Assembly: GCA_014529385.2 (NCBI GenBank)
Contig: CM043945.1
Span: forward strand, 96,448,612-96,512,611
Source: Adiantum capillus-veneris
Taxonomy: Eukaryota; Streptophyta; Polypodiopsida; Polypodiales; Pteridaceae
DNA length: 64,000 nucleotides
Reading direction: 5' to 3'
The notes below the pieces were generated by a model, which made no database searches, was not told the origin of the DNA, and was given only the letters and a program-made list of their open reading frames with translations. The translations under genes were made by a program, and so were the position numbers. Within the stretch, counting starts at the first letter, position 1. Every line of letters starts with the position of its first letter. This document shows, in pieces, positions 34,241-45,304 of this stretch.

Positions 34241-35610
34241 AGTGATATTCTTCATTTGGCATTCCAAGGAATCTGGATGATGTTGGTAGTTGAGTGGTAT
34301 GATGCCTTGTGGTTGGTAGGTCGAGATCAAGCTCATAAGTGAATTGTTCTTGTTGAGTTTCTTGTGAGGAGATTGAGCAAGATGTTAATGATTCTTGATT
34401 GTTGATTTCTAGTTTTGTGAAAGGCTCCATGTTTTGTGCAATTATAGCAATATTAGACTCATATCTCTCTCTCCAAGTTGATGTCAGCGCATTGAACGTG
34501 GATTTATCGTTTGTGAACGGTAGAAACAATAGACATAGTTGGTGGTAATGCCTCTCGATGTCGATCTCCTTGTTGAAGCTTGTATATCTGATGATTCGAG
34601 GCTTTTTGCACTTGTGGTGTGTCCCTTGTGCAATAGTGTATTTGCTTGCATACTCTACCAAACAAAGATTTCGTATGCTAGCTGGTCTTTTTGTATACTT
34701 TGCTACGAGATCATCAAAGAATATGTCTGTGTCATCAGGATGAAGTGTTTGCAAGGAAGTCTTCCTCTTTAACAATAGTGTTCTTTAGGTTTGGTAGTCT
34801 GCATTGATGAAGATAAATTGCCTGGTTGTGTTGTGCAATGGAAGAGATAGTGAAATGTATGTTGCTTGTTGCGCTATGATTTCTTGAGCATTGATCAAGG
34901 CACCTCCAATTTTCTTAAGATGCTCCAATGTGGGAAGACTCTCCTTCTTGCATTTCTCAAGGATTTTGTTGATTGCTTTGCTTGTGGTCAAATATGTTTT
35001 TGTCATATATGATGTGCAGTATGCAGCAGCTCCATGAGGATTGAAAATAAACTAAATATCAAGATTTCCATCCCACAATGTGCACATTGTTTTGTTGAAA
35101 TTTTTTGTGTATATATCTTTTGGTTGTCTTTTGAGAAAAAGTGTTGGTTCTGAGAGCGAAACTGAGAGTGACTCAAGGTACATGTCTTCATCCATGCTTA
35201 AAGAGGATAACCAATCATCAAAACTCATTTCAGGGCAGTGTGGCAGAGCTACAAGTTGTCTTTCGAGTTGTGTCTTATTCGCAAGAAGCATGGATTTCCT
35301 TTCTTCACTTGATCGTACTGGGTGCAAGATAGTTGTTTGCCGTGCAGGCGGTCTTGGAAATACGAAACGGTAATGCTTCTTTCTTTTTTTGCAAGTTCTT
35401 CGATTTGAATGGATTTGTACTTTTTGTAGGTCAACAGGTAATTCATCTTTGTTACTTGAGATGTATTTATCAACAAAAGCAATCACTTCTTTGTCATCAG
35501 AAATCCCAAGCTTTGGAGAATTGTCATTCAAAATAATCCATGATCATGCTGGCTTCCCTATGCTGAAATTCTGTGACAAAGAAAAAATCCATGATTTGGC
35601 CAAGTATTTT
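34241..35610 (-). pseudogene. Helitron Rep (HUH nuclease) domain
   Basis: Near 35600-35535 the minus strand reads FFVTEFQHR, and in the next frame HDHGLF, the metal-binding HUH-type motif. Two frameshifts around it break the frame. Then come NRRTCKKRKK and FVFPRPPARQT, LWDGNLDI, a TAG where Gln is expected (35052), and AAYCTSYMTKTYL near 35020-34990. This last has the two tyrosines that in Helitrons cut and join single-stranded DNA. The remainder (34182-34775) links to the helicase. At least two further stops occur. Residue pattern and order identify a Helitron Rep. Confidence 0.88.
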
Positions 35611-37716
35611 TTAATTTCGTTTCAACTCTTTCTTAAGTGCGTTGAATCTATGGACATAGTATCGAGCTGTGGTGATAGGATCTGCACGAACCAATGCGCG
35701 GATATAGTGTGCACTAGATTGAAAATTAGATTCATTGATTTTTGGATTAAGCGCTGCAAGACATTCGTGCAATGGCTTCCATCTTTGCTCTACACATGAT
35801 AGAGTGACAAAAAAGGTAGGCTGGCCTATTTGTCGAATCATGGCGAAGACATTACGCTTGAGTTTGGCCTTGTAATCTGATGATGTTCGCATAGATTCAA
35901 AGTCATGATATCCTAGTTGGGATGATAGTATTCGCTCAATGTTAGTGTTGTTCTAAACATCTTTTGCGCATAGTTGCATGCCTTGCAATTTCCCCTTGCG
36001 TAGACGCATCCATATAGAACCAAGCACCTTGCAGATGATAATCTTCATCACTTTGAAGAACAAATTTTCAATGTCTAACGCAAAGCGTCTATCCTTGTTT
36101 TTGAGCTCCCATTGTGCGACCTTCAAGTAAATTTTTTTTGCAAGGTTTGCATAGGTTCTTCTTTTTCCAAAGAACAAAGTTGAAAATGATAATTCCTCAC
36201 AATCGGCATCATCAAATAGGCTCAGAGGGGAAAATCCTTCGCACGGAGCGACGCTATGGACATGTGCACTGTGATCGATGACTTGCTGTGAAGAATAGAT
36301 ACCATGGACAAGGGTGTCTGAATGTTCATTCACTAACTCATCAACCTCATCTTCTTCATGCAACACTACATCTGGACTCATGTGAAAAGTAGAAACCCAA
36401 GCTTCATTAATGGAGGCTTTGTGCTCTATGTATAAAGGGGTGCCAATCAAATCTTTCAATGCTTGGAGCACATAAAAGGGACGTACACCACCACTAAGGT
36501 ATGCATGGGCATACTCAAGTTTACGCTTAATCTCCACAAGGATTGTAGCGTGCTCATCACTAAAATGCGGCAAGATTGCTTGAATTCTTGTCAAGTCTAC
36601 CATGACATTAACGACACTGCCTCACATCCCGAACTGACCCTCATAATTGAGTTCCCGTATTTGAGTGAAAGGAATGCAAAGTGATACAAGGCGTTTCTCG
36701 ATTGCATGTAACAATGCAATGCTTCCAATACTTTCATTGAGGAGAGAATGTGGATGTATGCAAAAGAGTGGCTTCCTTTGAGATTTCAAGCTTTGCTTAT
36801 AGGAGAAACAAACTCTTTTGTCTACAGCAAAGTTAAATGTTTGCAATCCCATCAAGGTTTGGAGAAAAGATGCTTCGAGAACACTCAAACAATGCAAATT
36901 CTTTTTGAACAAAAGACTACCACAACTTAAACATCTATATGCAGGAGTGTCTTGAATTTCCACTAGATATTTTTGTTTCCTACATCTTTTATTAGATTGA
37001 GGCACAACATTGTCTTCATGCAACATTTTTGATATTGAGTAAACTTTCTTTTGAATTTGTTTCAAAGTGTAAGAAGAAAAAACTTGTGCTCGAAATCGAG
37101 AAGCTATATGCAATGCTGCCTCATTTGGAAAACTGTTCACAACATCCACCAATCTAGCGGCAAGATCTTTAGGCCAAGAGCAACGCTTACGTTTCTTGAT
37201 GGAAGGCGATTGTGGAAAAACAAACAATCCATCTTGACAAATAAAGACGAACAAGCCATGAGAAGAGGAAAAAGATGCAACACAAGGATTAGCATTGAAA
37301 GAATGTTGATGATTTTGTTCTTGAAACACATGAACAACACATTGAAACTCCAAGACATGGCAAGCTAGATTGATCAAATTGATTGAAAGCAAAGGAGAAT
37401 TTGCTCTTGTGCCCATACGTTGGTAAACCAGAGATTCAAGAGTTTTATCGTCAACATTACAAGCAACACGCTCATCATTCCACAATTTCAGCCACACACT
37501 TGTGATCTCCAAGTCGTGAGAACGAAATTTTGCAACAATATGCTTGGAAAAAATATTCTCTAATGAATTGATAGAGATATCTACACCGCATACAAACAAC
37601 AATGCCCTTAAAACATCTTGATTACAAGGAGATATCGTCCAAAAAGTTGAGTCGATTGAACATTGGTTTCCATTTATACAAAAAACAGCTTTATCGTCAA
37701 GAGATAATCCCGCCAT
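35611..37716 (-). pseudogene. Helitron Rep-helicase N-terminal region
   Basis: The first ATG is at 37716 (MAGLSLDDKAVF), 82 bases after the stop of the upstream gene. The frame is open except for TGA at 36622, TAG at 35953 and TAA at 35611. A possible Cys-containing segment (NGNQCSIDSTFW) and NLACHVLEFQCVVHVF hint at an OTU-like protease, which some Helentrons carry, but this is weak. Then come a zinc-finger pair CLSCG...HC (36940-36900), the Helitron-specific FTQIRELNYEGQFGM followed by GSVVNVMVDL (36660-36590), and the start of the Helitron-like N domain, GQPTFFVTLS (35820). The TGA at 36622 is one transition from the expected Arg codon. Confidence 0.85.
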
Positions 37717-37797
37717 AATGCCTAGATACAAAAGGATATTCAACAAAATATAAGGTTCCTAGATGAGTGCAAGGCACATTAGATAGACAGCATCTCC

Positions 37798-39050
37798 CTA
37801 TTCAGATTTAAATCTTGTTACATACCCATGTGCATCAATTGAGAAATGTCCAGCTCTTTTCATTCCCACCAAGGAAGCTTTCAAACTCACTAGATCAGTT
37901 TCATACAAATGCAAAAAAGAAGAGGGTAGGCGAAGGACTTGGTCAACAATCTTCCCGTGCAAGGTGACAGAAATGCCTTTACCGTCACGAGGAACCAGCT
38001 TTGCTTGAAGAGTAGGAACTTTCCAAATTTCAACAACTTTGTTACAAGCAAAACAATGAGGATTAGAGCTTTGGCGATTGACTTGGGCAGATTTGCAAAC
38101 TCCACATAAATACTCCAATCCAATGTTGTTGACGTTAACAACCTCAAGAGAACCGAACACCTAAAATTAACATAAAGAAATCACACAATGCACAATGAAT
38201 ACAGAAACCTACCAAGCAGAACTCACCATTTTTCCGAATCCCATATTGGCAATCTGCTTATCATGGATATCTTTGAAAGCCAACTTCAATTGAGAAGGCA
38301 ATGGTAGCAGGATAGTGTAGTCCATGACAGACAATGTGTTAGAGAATTGTTTGAAGACATTTATGTTGTGGGCCACACAATCATAAAATCCATTCTCTTT
38401 GACTTCATTGGATATGTTATAAAAGTCAGCCTTTCGAGAAGGTACAAACAAAAGCTGCAGCAATAACAAACAGTCAAAACACTATCAAGAACACTTAGAG
38501 ATTTGTATAGAAGCTTACCATTGCTCTATCAACATCAGCAAGGCCATCAGCAACAATAAGCCTAGTGCCACTACTGCCATCACTTTTCGCCATGTTCTCC
38601 ATCTTGATAACAGTAAATGCTACAGTAGGCACACCATCTTCAATTGAAAAAGTCCATGATGAGACAAGATCTTTAATCTTGTGCTCAGGAAAGAGAGTTA
38701 GCACAAAGTCGAATGAAGGAGCCTTCACAATAGATGTAGTTGCATCAGCATAGAGAGCAAGTTGGCAAGTGCCTCCATCACTAGGATTCTTTTTCCTCAC
38801 AACAGGGCCCTCAATACGTATAAAATCACCCACCACAAATGAGTTGACAAACTATTCAATATAATTTTATGTCACAACAAAAGTGATAGTATGATGTGCA
38901 ACCTTGTCCACAAGATAAACCTTCAAAAATATGTTGTAGTTTGCTTTTTGGATTTTGTATGTGCCATATTTTGCAAGCACCTTGCCAACGAAGACAAAAT
39001 GGTAATTAATAGCATCAGCAAGCTCAGATATAAGAAGCTCAGGCGTAGAT
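37798..39050 (-). CDS. RPA-like OB-fold gene, 3' part (exons 3b-6)
   Basis: Four coding blocks are joined by clean GT-AG introns: part of exon 3 (39050-38903), exon 4 (38851-38519), exon 5 (38454-38227) and exon 6 (38160-37798). Exons 4 to 6 are multiples of three and open. Donors read AAG|GTTGCA, ATG|GTAAGC and ATG|GTGAGT; acceptors end AATAG, GCAG and TTTTAG. The protein has an OB-like stretch (FVFVGKVLAKYGTYKIQ, VVGDFIRIEGPVV, GGTCQLALYAD) and, in exon 6, CGVC-X13-CFAC, a zinc ribbon as in the third DNA-binding domain of RPA70. It probably binds single-stranded DNA. It lies upstream of the Rep-helicase gene and, unlike it, has no stop. It could instead be a host gene. Confidence 0.7.
39046..39050. 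repeat. Target-site duplication TAGAT, left
   Basis: TAGAT directly precedes the 5' LTR and the same five bases follow the 3' LTR at 50025-50029. It is the footprint of family-C integrase. Confidence 0.95.
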
Positions 39051-39489
39051 TGTAGACGGTTGGCGCGTCACCATGTGGGAACGTGTTCTTAGAAGATGGG
39101 CAGTGAATCATTTAGTAATTACTAGAGTAATTACTACGGTAAAACCCGAAGCATATAAATAGGGCCCATTATTTTGATATCGGGGGGCAATTGTTATCAC
39201 TTGTATTAGCACTTGGAGCTATAATTGCACTTGAGCATCAGTGGCAATATTATCGGCTACACTTTCTCTCTTTGTAATCATATTCACTGTAATCTCAATC
39301 ATGATATATATATATATTCCAGTGATACTGACTTCTCAATAGTATTCTAAATCTGAATCTGAACTTTATTCCAGTCTTTAAGTCTGATTCTCATTTCAAT
39401 ATTCATATTTCAGTCTAGTCACTGATTTTTGTCTAGTCTGCTGTCTGAACACTGGAATTAGCTATCTCAAGAGATCAGCTCCAATTCCA
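39051..39489 (+). repeat. Family C 5' LTR
   Basis: It starts TGTAGACGGTTGGCG and ends CTCCAATTCCA. A TATA-like ATAAATAGGGCCC lies near 39156. It lacks 32 bp present in the 3' LTR after CTGTCTGAAC; AAC flanks the gap on both sides, which suggests a microhomology deletion. Confidence 0.93.
39113..39136. repeat. LTR palindrome, 10-bp stem
   Basis: TAGTAATTAC-TAGA-GTAATTACTA is a perfect inverted repeat about 20 bases upstream of the TATA-like box. It is unchanged in the 3' LTR at 49616-49639, although neighbouring bases differ. It may be a regulatory site. Confidence 0.85.
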
Positions 39490-39492
39490 TTT

Positions 39493-39508
39493 TGGCGATC
39501 ACGATGGC
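39493..39508 (+). promoter_or_regulatory. Candidate family C primer-binding site
   Basis: TGGCGATCACGATGGC begins three bases after the LTR end with the TGG that pairs with tRNA CCA. The matching tRNA is not identified by eye. Confidence 0.5.
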
Positions 39509-39563
39509 TAGAGCTGAAGCTCGTTGACTCAAAGACTCTTCTCCCAGTTGAAGTTTTCAACAA

Positions 39564-40629
39564 ATGGCACCAAAATCCAATCGTGGCCGGAAATCTACCA
39601 ATCGTGTGGACCCCATTCCTGAGGAGTCAGGAAGAGAGTTTGACCCCAAGCAAGAGAAAATGACTGACACTGAGGCTCAGGAGGAGCATAGTCAGGCTGA
39701 TGAGGCGCACAACTCACAGCACTCCAGTCATTCTCGACGCAGACGGGCAGAACGGGAAGCACGAAAGGCAAAGAGTTCCAAAAGTTCTCAGTCTCGCCAG
39801 AAAGATGAGCATATCAAAGGCAGAAAGGGAAGTCACCGAACTTCTAGCAGAAAAAACAGAGAGGATACTGATACTGAGACAGAGACAGAGATTGACTGGG
39901 ATGCTGACACTGACAATTGAAAGAAGGTTCCCAAGCATCAGTCTGAAGCCAAGAAGAGAACTGGCGGGATCAGCAGTAACCGAAATGATTACACCGCTTC
40001 CCTGAAGATTTCCTTTCCCATGTTCAAAGGAGGGAAAAAGGATGATCCTGATGTTCACATACAAGCTTTTGAGCAGTATGTTGAACTCAAAAACATTGAT
40101 GAAGATGATTGGGGGGAATACTTTCCACAAACTTTGAAGGAAGCAGCAAGGAAATGGTATTACCATTACCTTGCATGCCAGCTGAGATCATATAATAAAT
40201 TACTTAAGGCCTTCAGGTTGGAATATTCCGACAATCGAGGGGATGAGGATATTCTCTGTGAATTGGATCAGATCAAACAGAGGAACTTGTCAGTCCGTAG
40301 CTATGTCGAAAAGATCAAAGAACTGACCAGACAATTGCAAGAACCACCGTCTGAGAAGAGATTAGGGCATGGTTTCTGAATGGGTTCAGAAGCAAGAAGC
40401 TAAGAGAACAAGAAGTACCAGCGCCTACAAAGAAATTCACTGACCTGGTCCAGCGAGCATTAAAACTGGAACAACAGGCTAAGAAAGAAAAGAGCCACAA
40501 GAAGCGAAGGACCAGTAGCAGTAGTTCGGCTACTGAAGCAACCGATTCGAGTGAAACATCCAGCAGCTCCGAGAGCATCGGACAAAGGAAAAATCAAAGA
40601 AAGGATCATGGACCAAGAGGATTAAAGAA
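39564..40629 (+). pseudogene. Family C gag, N-terminal part
   Basis: The ATG at 39564 starts a basic, Ser-rich leader (MAPKSNRGRKSTNRVDPIPE), stopped by TGA at 39918. The same frame resumes with a capsid-like domain: FKGGKKDDPDVHIQAFEQYV, then AARKWYYHYL and FRLEYSD, ending at 40379. This matches the retrotransposon gag fold that builds the particle. Near 40365 the frame shifts (RAWFLNGFRSKKLREQE in the next frame) and runs on through a Lys/Ser-rich linker to about 40640, then shifts again. Confidence 0.85.
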
Positions 40630-42123
40630 ATGGTTAGGCAAATTGCAGAGATTAGCCACACAAGACAGCTGGTCCGGAAGATGGAGACTTGGTGTTCAAG
40701 ATGTAAATCCAAGGACCACATCTCCACGGAATGCCCACAATGTACCTACTGCAAGGCCTTCGGTCACCTATGGAATAATTGTGGCATCCGAATTCATCAT
40801 TTTAAGAAAGGAAAGGATCTATCAGTGGTTGCCTACACTGAACCAGTGAAGGCGGATCCAATCAAAGTAGCCCAAGAAGAAGGACCAGGTACCAGTGGTA
40901 CTGGTCAAGGACGAGGCATATACCAACCAGGAATGGGCAGAGGAAGAGGAAGAGGCAACTTCCAGACCAGAAGCATGAATTGCTACACCTATGGGAAGTA
41001 TGGTCATTTTGCAGCCCAATGTCCAGATGCACCGGTAACAACTGCTACTAAGGCTAAGGCACCAGAGCCAGTCCTAGTCAGAGTAGTTACCAGTCAGAGC
41101 AAAGGAGTAATCATTGAAGAGATTCCAGACATTTCAGAAGTACCAGCCAACTCCAACAGCAGCAAGTGGGCCCAACAAAGGGAAGTTTGGAATGCCAAGG
41201 GTAAGGAAAAGGTGGTAGATAAGTGGCAAGAGCAGCGGGAACTAGCAGCTAAAATCACAGAGGATTTAGCTAAGAAGCTACCAGAGCAGCCAGAAAGTTC
41301 CGAGGCTAGAGTCAGTCAGAAGATACCAGCCCAATCGACTGATAAAGATCGGTCAGTACCGGCCATGACAGAGACCATGCTGGTTGTGGTACATGGACTA
41401 GCTAGTGAGATGGAAGAGGAAGGAAAGAGTAGTACTGCTAAAGAAGAATGGCAGTATGAAAACACTAGCTCTTCAAGATCTGACAATCAGTCTGACCAGG
41501 AGCAAGAGGAAATTCAGGTGAAAATTTGTGATAGAATCCAGAAGCTGACTGTAGAGCTGGAGGATATAAGAAAGACCTTACCTGAGGTGGCCAACTTTAT
41601 CAGGCAGCGTAGGAAGACTGAGGCAGAGACCAGAACAGTAGACCTGGCGGCTGTCCGGGATGATGAAGTTCCACTTATTCAGGTAGATTACAAGGTCAGG
41701 AAGCAGTGGGAACCTCTCTCAAGCGTCATACTGGATGGAGGAGCAGGAGTCAATATAATGGGAGCCCATCTTCAGCAAAGAATGGGTATCACTAACATGA
41801 AACCAGCACCATTCAAAGTAAGAATGGCAGATCAACGAGTCGTACAAGCGACGGGCATGATTGAAAACATACAGATAAGAGTGGGGAGGGAAAAATTCAA
41901 AACTAGTTTCCTAGTTTTGGATGTCCAGGGAGCATATGGAATGCTATTAGGCCGCCCATGGTTAAGAACAGTACATGTTGTTCATGACTACGCCAACCAG
42001 ACCTTAACCATAGAAGGGGCCAGTGGCAGAATCAAAATCCAGACCAACAACACCAGGACCTGGAAAAAGGAACTGAGGCCGAAGGAGTTGTGTCAGAAAT
42101 ACCGAGCTAAGAAAATTGAGTGA
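40630..42123 (+). pseudogene. Family C gag zinc knuckles and aspartic protease
   Basis: A 497-codon frame begins with two Cys-His knuckles (CSRCKSKDHISTEC and CTYCKAFGHLWNNC) and a third, altered one (CYTYGKYGHFAAQC, second Cys changed to Tyr). A long acidic/Lys-rich spacer follows. The protease reads SVILDGGAGVNIMGA near 41727-41765, with the catalytic Asp in a D-G-G-A loop, and GMLLGRPWL near 41940. A TGA at 42121 separates it from the pol frame, which resumes in the same frame with ATG at 42124. This may be a simple nonsense mutation. Confidence 0.88.
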
Positions 42124-43062
42124 ATGCTAGTGGCAATGAACATCTTTCCTTTGGCAGAAATTGATTTGAATGCAGTCCTAACAAACAAAGAACAAGCTGA
42201 CAAGCAGAAGAGACAATTCCCTGATCAGTTTACTGAAGTCAATACACGGGAAAGAACCGTTCAGCTAACTGGAAGAATGAAGGAACCAGCGGATACTAGC
42301 CAAATAGAAGAATTAGTATGTTTTGAAGAGGATCCACTAAATCAGAATAATGATTCAGAGATGAATGGACCTTCTTGGGACTACGCTGAAGATTCGACCA
42401 AACGAAAAGGAGGAGGACCAAATTGGTTGCTTCCAGATGATCAAGAAGTGGAGGAGTGGAACCTGGGATCAGAGGAAAATCCCAGAATGATCAAAGTCAA
42501 CAAGCACCTGAAACCTGCAATGAAGGAAAAGGCAAGGAAAATGTTCCAGAACTATAAAGATGTATTTGCCTGGGAACATACAGATTTGAAGGGAGTAGAT
42601 CCTGAAGTCTGTCAGCACCGAATACCACTGAAACCAGAAGCTAGGCCAGTCAGATTGCAAAGATACCGGATGAACCCCAACTATGCAAAGAAATTCAAGG
42701 AGGAGATTGATAATCTTCTCAAGGCTGGGTTCATTACGGAGGTAGCAAGTAGTGATTGGTTATTTCCAATAGTCGTCGTTCCTAAGAAGAATGGGAAATT
42801 AAGGGTTTGTGTCGACTATAGGAAACTAAATGCCCACACCATCAAGGATCCGTTTCCCTTACCTTTTACTGATATGTTGCTTGATGAGATCACACGATAT
42901 GAGATGTATAGCTTCATGGATGGTTATAGCGGCTATAACCAGTTACAGATTGCTCCGGAAGATAGGGCCAAGACCACTTTCATCACTGAGTGGGGAGCAT
43001 TCATGTATCTGGTGATGCCTTTTGGCCTGTGCAATGCACTAGCTACTTTTCAGCGTGTATGA
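42124..43062 (+). pseudogene. Family C reverse transcriptase, N-terminal half
   Basis: The linker contains VFAWEHTDLKGVDPEVCQHR, typical of Tat/Athila-like pol. RT fingers and palm follow: VVVPKKNGKLRVCVDYRKLN, MDGYSGYNQLQIAPEDRAKT and AFMYLVMPFGLCNALATFQR. A one-base loss at about 43056 (GTATGATG where GTGATGATG-like sequence is expected) shifts the frame just before the catalytic box, so RT is split across two frames. Confidence 0.92.
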
Positions 43063-44045
43063 TGGAGATGTTTAATGAATTTCTTCATCGGTTCCTCACC
43101 ATTTTCATGGATGACTTCACTGTCTATTCAGCTGAGGAACAACACCTTCTATTCCTAGAGATGGTTTTTAAACGCTGTCAGGAGAAAAGGATTTGCTTGA
43201 ATCCATTTAAATCAGTATTTCTGGTTTGTAAGGGACAGCTACTGGGACATGTGGTTTCCCGCAATGGAATAGAAATGGCCAATGACAAAGTACAATGTGT
43301 CCAGCAAGCTAAAGCTCCTAGAACTGCTTCTGAGTTGAGTTCTTTCTTGGGGTATGTGAATTTTCATAGAAGATTTGTACAAAAATTTTCTTCTCAAGCA
43401 GTACCACTATATGAGCTTACAAAGAAGACCAGTAAGCTCAATTGGACTGCTGAATGTGAGGAGAGTTTCCAGAATTTGAAAAAAGCCATTACCAGCAAAC
43501 CAGTCCTCATGCAGCCGAATTGGGATATTATTTTTCATGTACACGTAGATGCTTCACGATTGGCAATGGGGGCAATATTAGCTCAGCCAGATGGCAGGAC
43601 AGACTATCCGGTCTATTTTGCTAGTCGGAGATTCAGTCAGGCTAAACAAGGCTATACGACTACTGAAAGAGAAGCCCTCAGAATGGTTTTTAGTGCTACA
43701 AAGTTCAGGCATTACCTATTGGGGAAATTATTCCATTTTTATGTGGATCATCAAGCTCTTCTGTTTCTGATTAACAAAGTCATTATTCAAGGCAGGCTGA
43801 TAAGATGGATGATGTTCCTTATGGAATTTGAGTTCAGAATTTTCCATAAGCCTAGCCGAAACCACTATGGAGCTGACTTCTTTTCCAGAAGTACAGAAGG
43901 ATATTCAGAATCACCTCTGAGAGATGAACCAGTGGATGATGATTTATTTCAATTAGAAGCAGAAGAATCAGTGGATCCTGAATGGTATGATATTTATCAA
44001 TTCCTTTCCCAAGGTGACTTTCCAGAAGATTGGAAACAGAATTAG
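43056..44045 (+). pseudogene. Family C reverse transcriptase C-terminus and RNase H
   Basis: It continues RT with MMEMFNEFLHRF and the catalytic box FMDDFTVYS (both Asp present). Then LLGHVVSRNGIEM and SFLGYVNFHRRFVQ form the connection. RNase H follows: HVHVDASRLAMGAILAQPDG, YTTTEREALRMVFS, FYVDHQALLFL and the tail RNHYGADFFSR. A frameshift near 44030 separates it from integrase. Confidence 0.92.
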
Positions 44046-45283
44046 AAGAAGGCTCTGATCATTTTACCATCATTGGGGGAGTACTTTATCGATTGGGTGT
44101 GGATGGTATACTTCGAAAATGTGTTCCAATGGAGGGAAGAATGCAAGTTATCTCAGAGGCACATAATGGAGAGTCTGGTGGGCACTTTTCCAACGAAGTA
44201 ACCTACAAGAAGATTCTGCAAGCAGGTCTATGGTGGCAAACAATGATTGCTGATGTCAGAAGCTTTTGTAAAACTTGTGATATATGCCAGAGAATGGGCA
44301 GACCAACAGCTGCAGACATGACTCCCTTAATGCCAATACAACCATTGGGAGTATTCATGAAATGGGGATTGGATTTTATGGGACCTTTTAAGAAGGTGAC
44401 TCCCAGGAAGAACAAGTACATCGTGATGGCTACTTGTTATGTTACCAAGTGGGTTGAAGCTAAGGCTCTTCCTGACAACACAGCCAAGTCAACTGCAAGA
44501 TTTTTGTTTGAGAATATTGTCTGCCGATATGGATGTCCAGTGGAAATTGTGACCGATCAAGGGACACATTTCATCAATGATACTATGGAAATCCTATTGG
44601 ATATGCTTTCAGTCAAGCATCGAAAATCTACTCCTTACTATCCCAGATGCAATGGACAGGCTAAAAGTAGCAATAAGACAATTAAGACTATTCTCACTAA
44701 GGTGGTACAAAAGAAACCAGACCAGTGGGATTTGAAGCTTCAGACTGCTCTCTGGGCTTATAAGACAGCTTATAAAGTAACTACTAGAATGACACCATTC
44801 AGAATGGTGTATGGAGCTGAAGATGTGGTTCCTATGGAGTTTATAATCCCCAGTCTGAGAATGACTGTAAAGTATGGACTAGACTTCAACCATAATCTTA
44901 AGAAACGACTGGATGAACTGATGCAGTTAGATGAACTCAGGCAAAGAGCTATATTGGAACAGGAAATTGTTCAACAAAGAAGGAAGCACTGGCATGATCG
45001 CCGAATTAAAGTCCGAGAATTCCAGAAAGGAGACTTAGTGCTTCTATATCAGTCAAGACTGGGTCCAAAGAAGCTGAATTTGAAGATTGCCTGGGCAGGA
45101 CCTTTTGAGGTTGATTGGGTCTTCTCCAATGGCACAGGCAGATTAAAAGACTTATCGGGACTGATGTTGCCGGGAGTATATAATGGAGCAAAGATCAAAC
45201 TTTATTACTCAGAGACCAGAGAAACTGGGTTAGAAGAAGTCACTAAGGAACTGGAGGTTGTTGATCAAGAGATACCAGAATGA
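44030..45283 (+). pseudogene. Family C integrase with catalytic Glu changed to Lys
   Basis: A 417-codon frame has the zinc-binding region (GGHFSNEVTYKKI, CKTCDICQRMG) and the core: KWGLDFMGPF with the first Asp, VTDQGTHFIND with the second, and YYPRCNGQAKSSNKTIK. At this last motif the family has Glu after NGQA; here it is Lys (codon AAA at 44663-44665), so the D-D-E triad is broken. The C-terminal domain follows (RIKVREFQKGDLVLLYQ, GPKKLNLKIAWAGPFEV) and ends near an EVTKELEVVDQEIPE tail without a chromodomain. Confidence 0.92.
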
Positions 45284-45304
45284 GATATTTTTGGTCTTTT
45301 CCAT

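Noticed and set aside
42121-42126. TGA-ATG between gag-protease and pol as programmed readthrough
   Set aside because: The element has many other stops and shifts, so a simple nonsense mutation is more likely; no readthrough signal was recognised.
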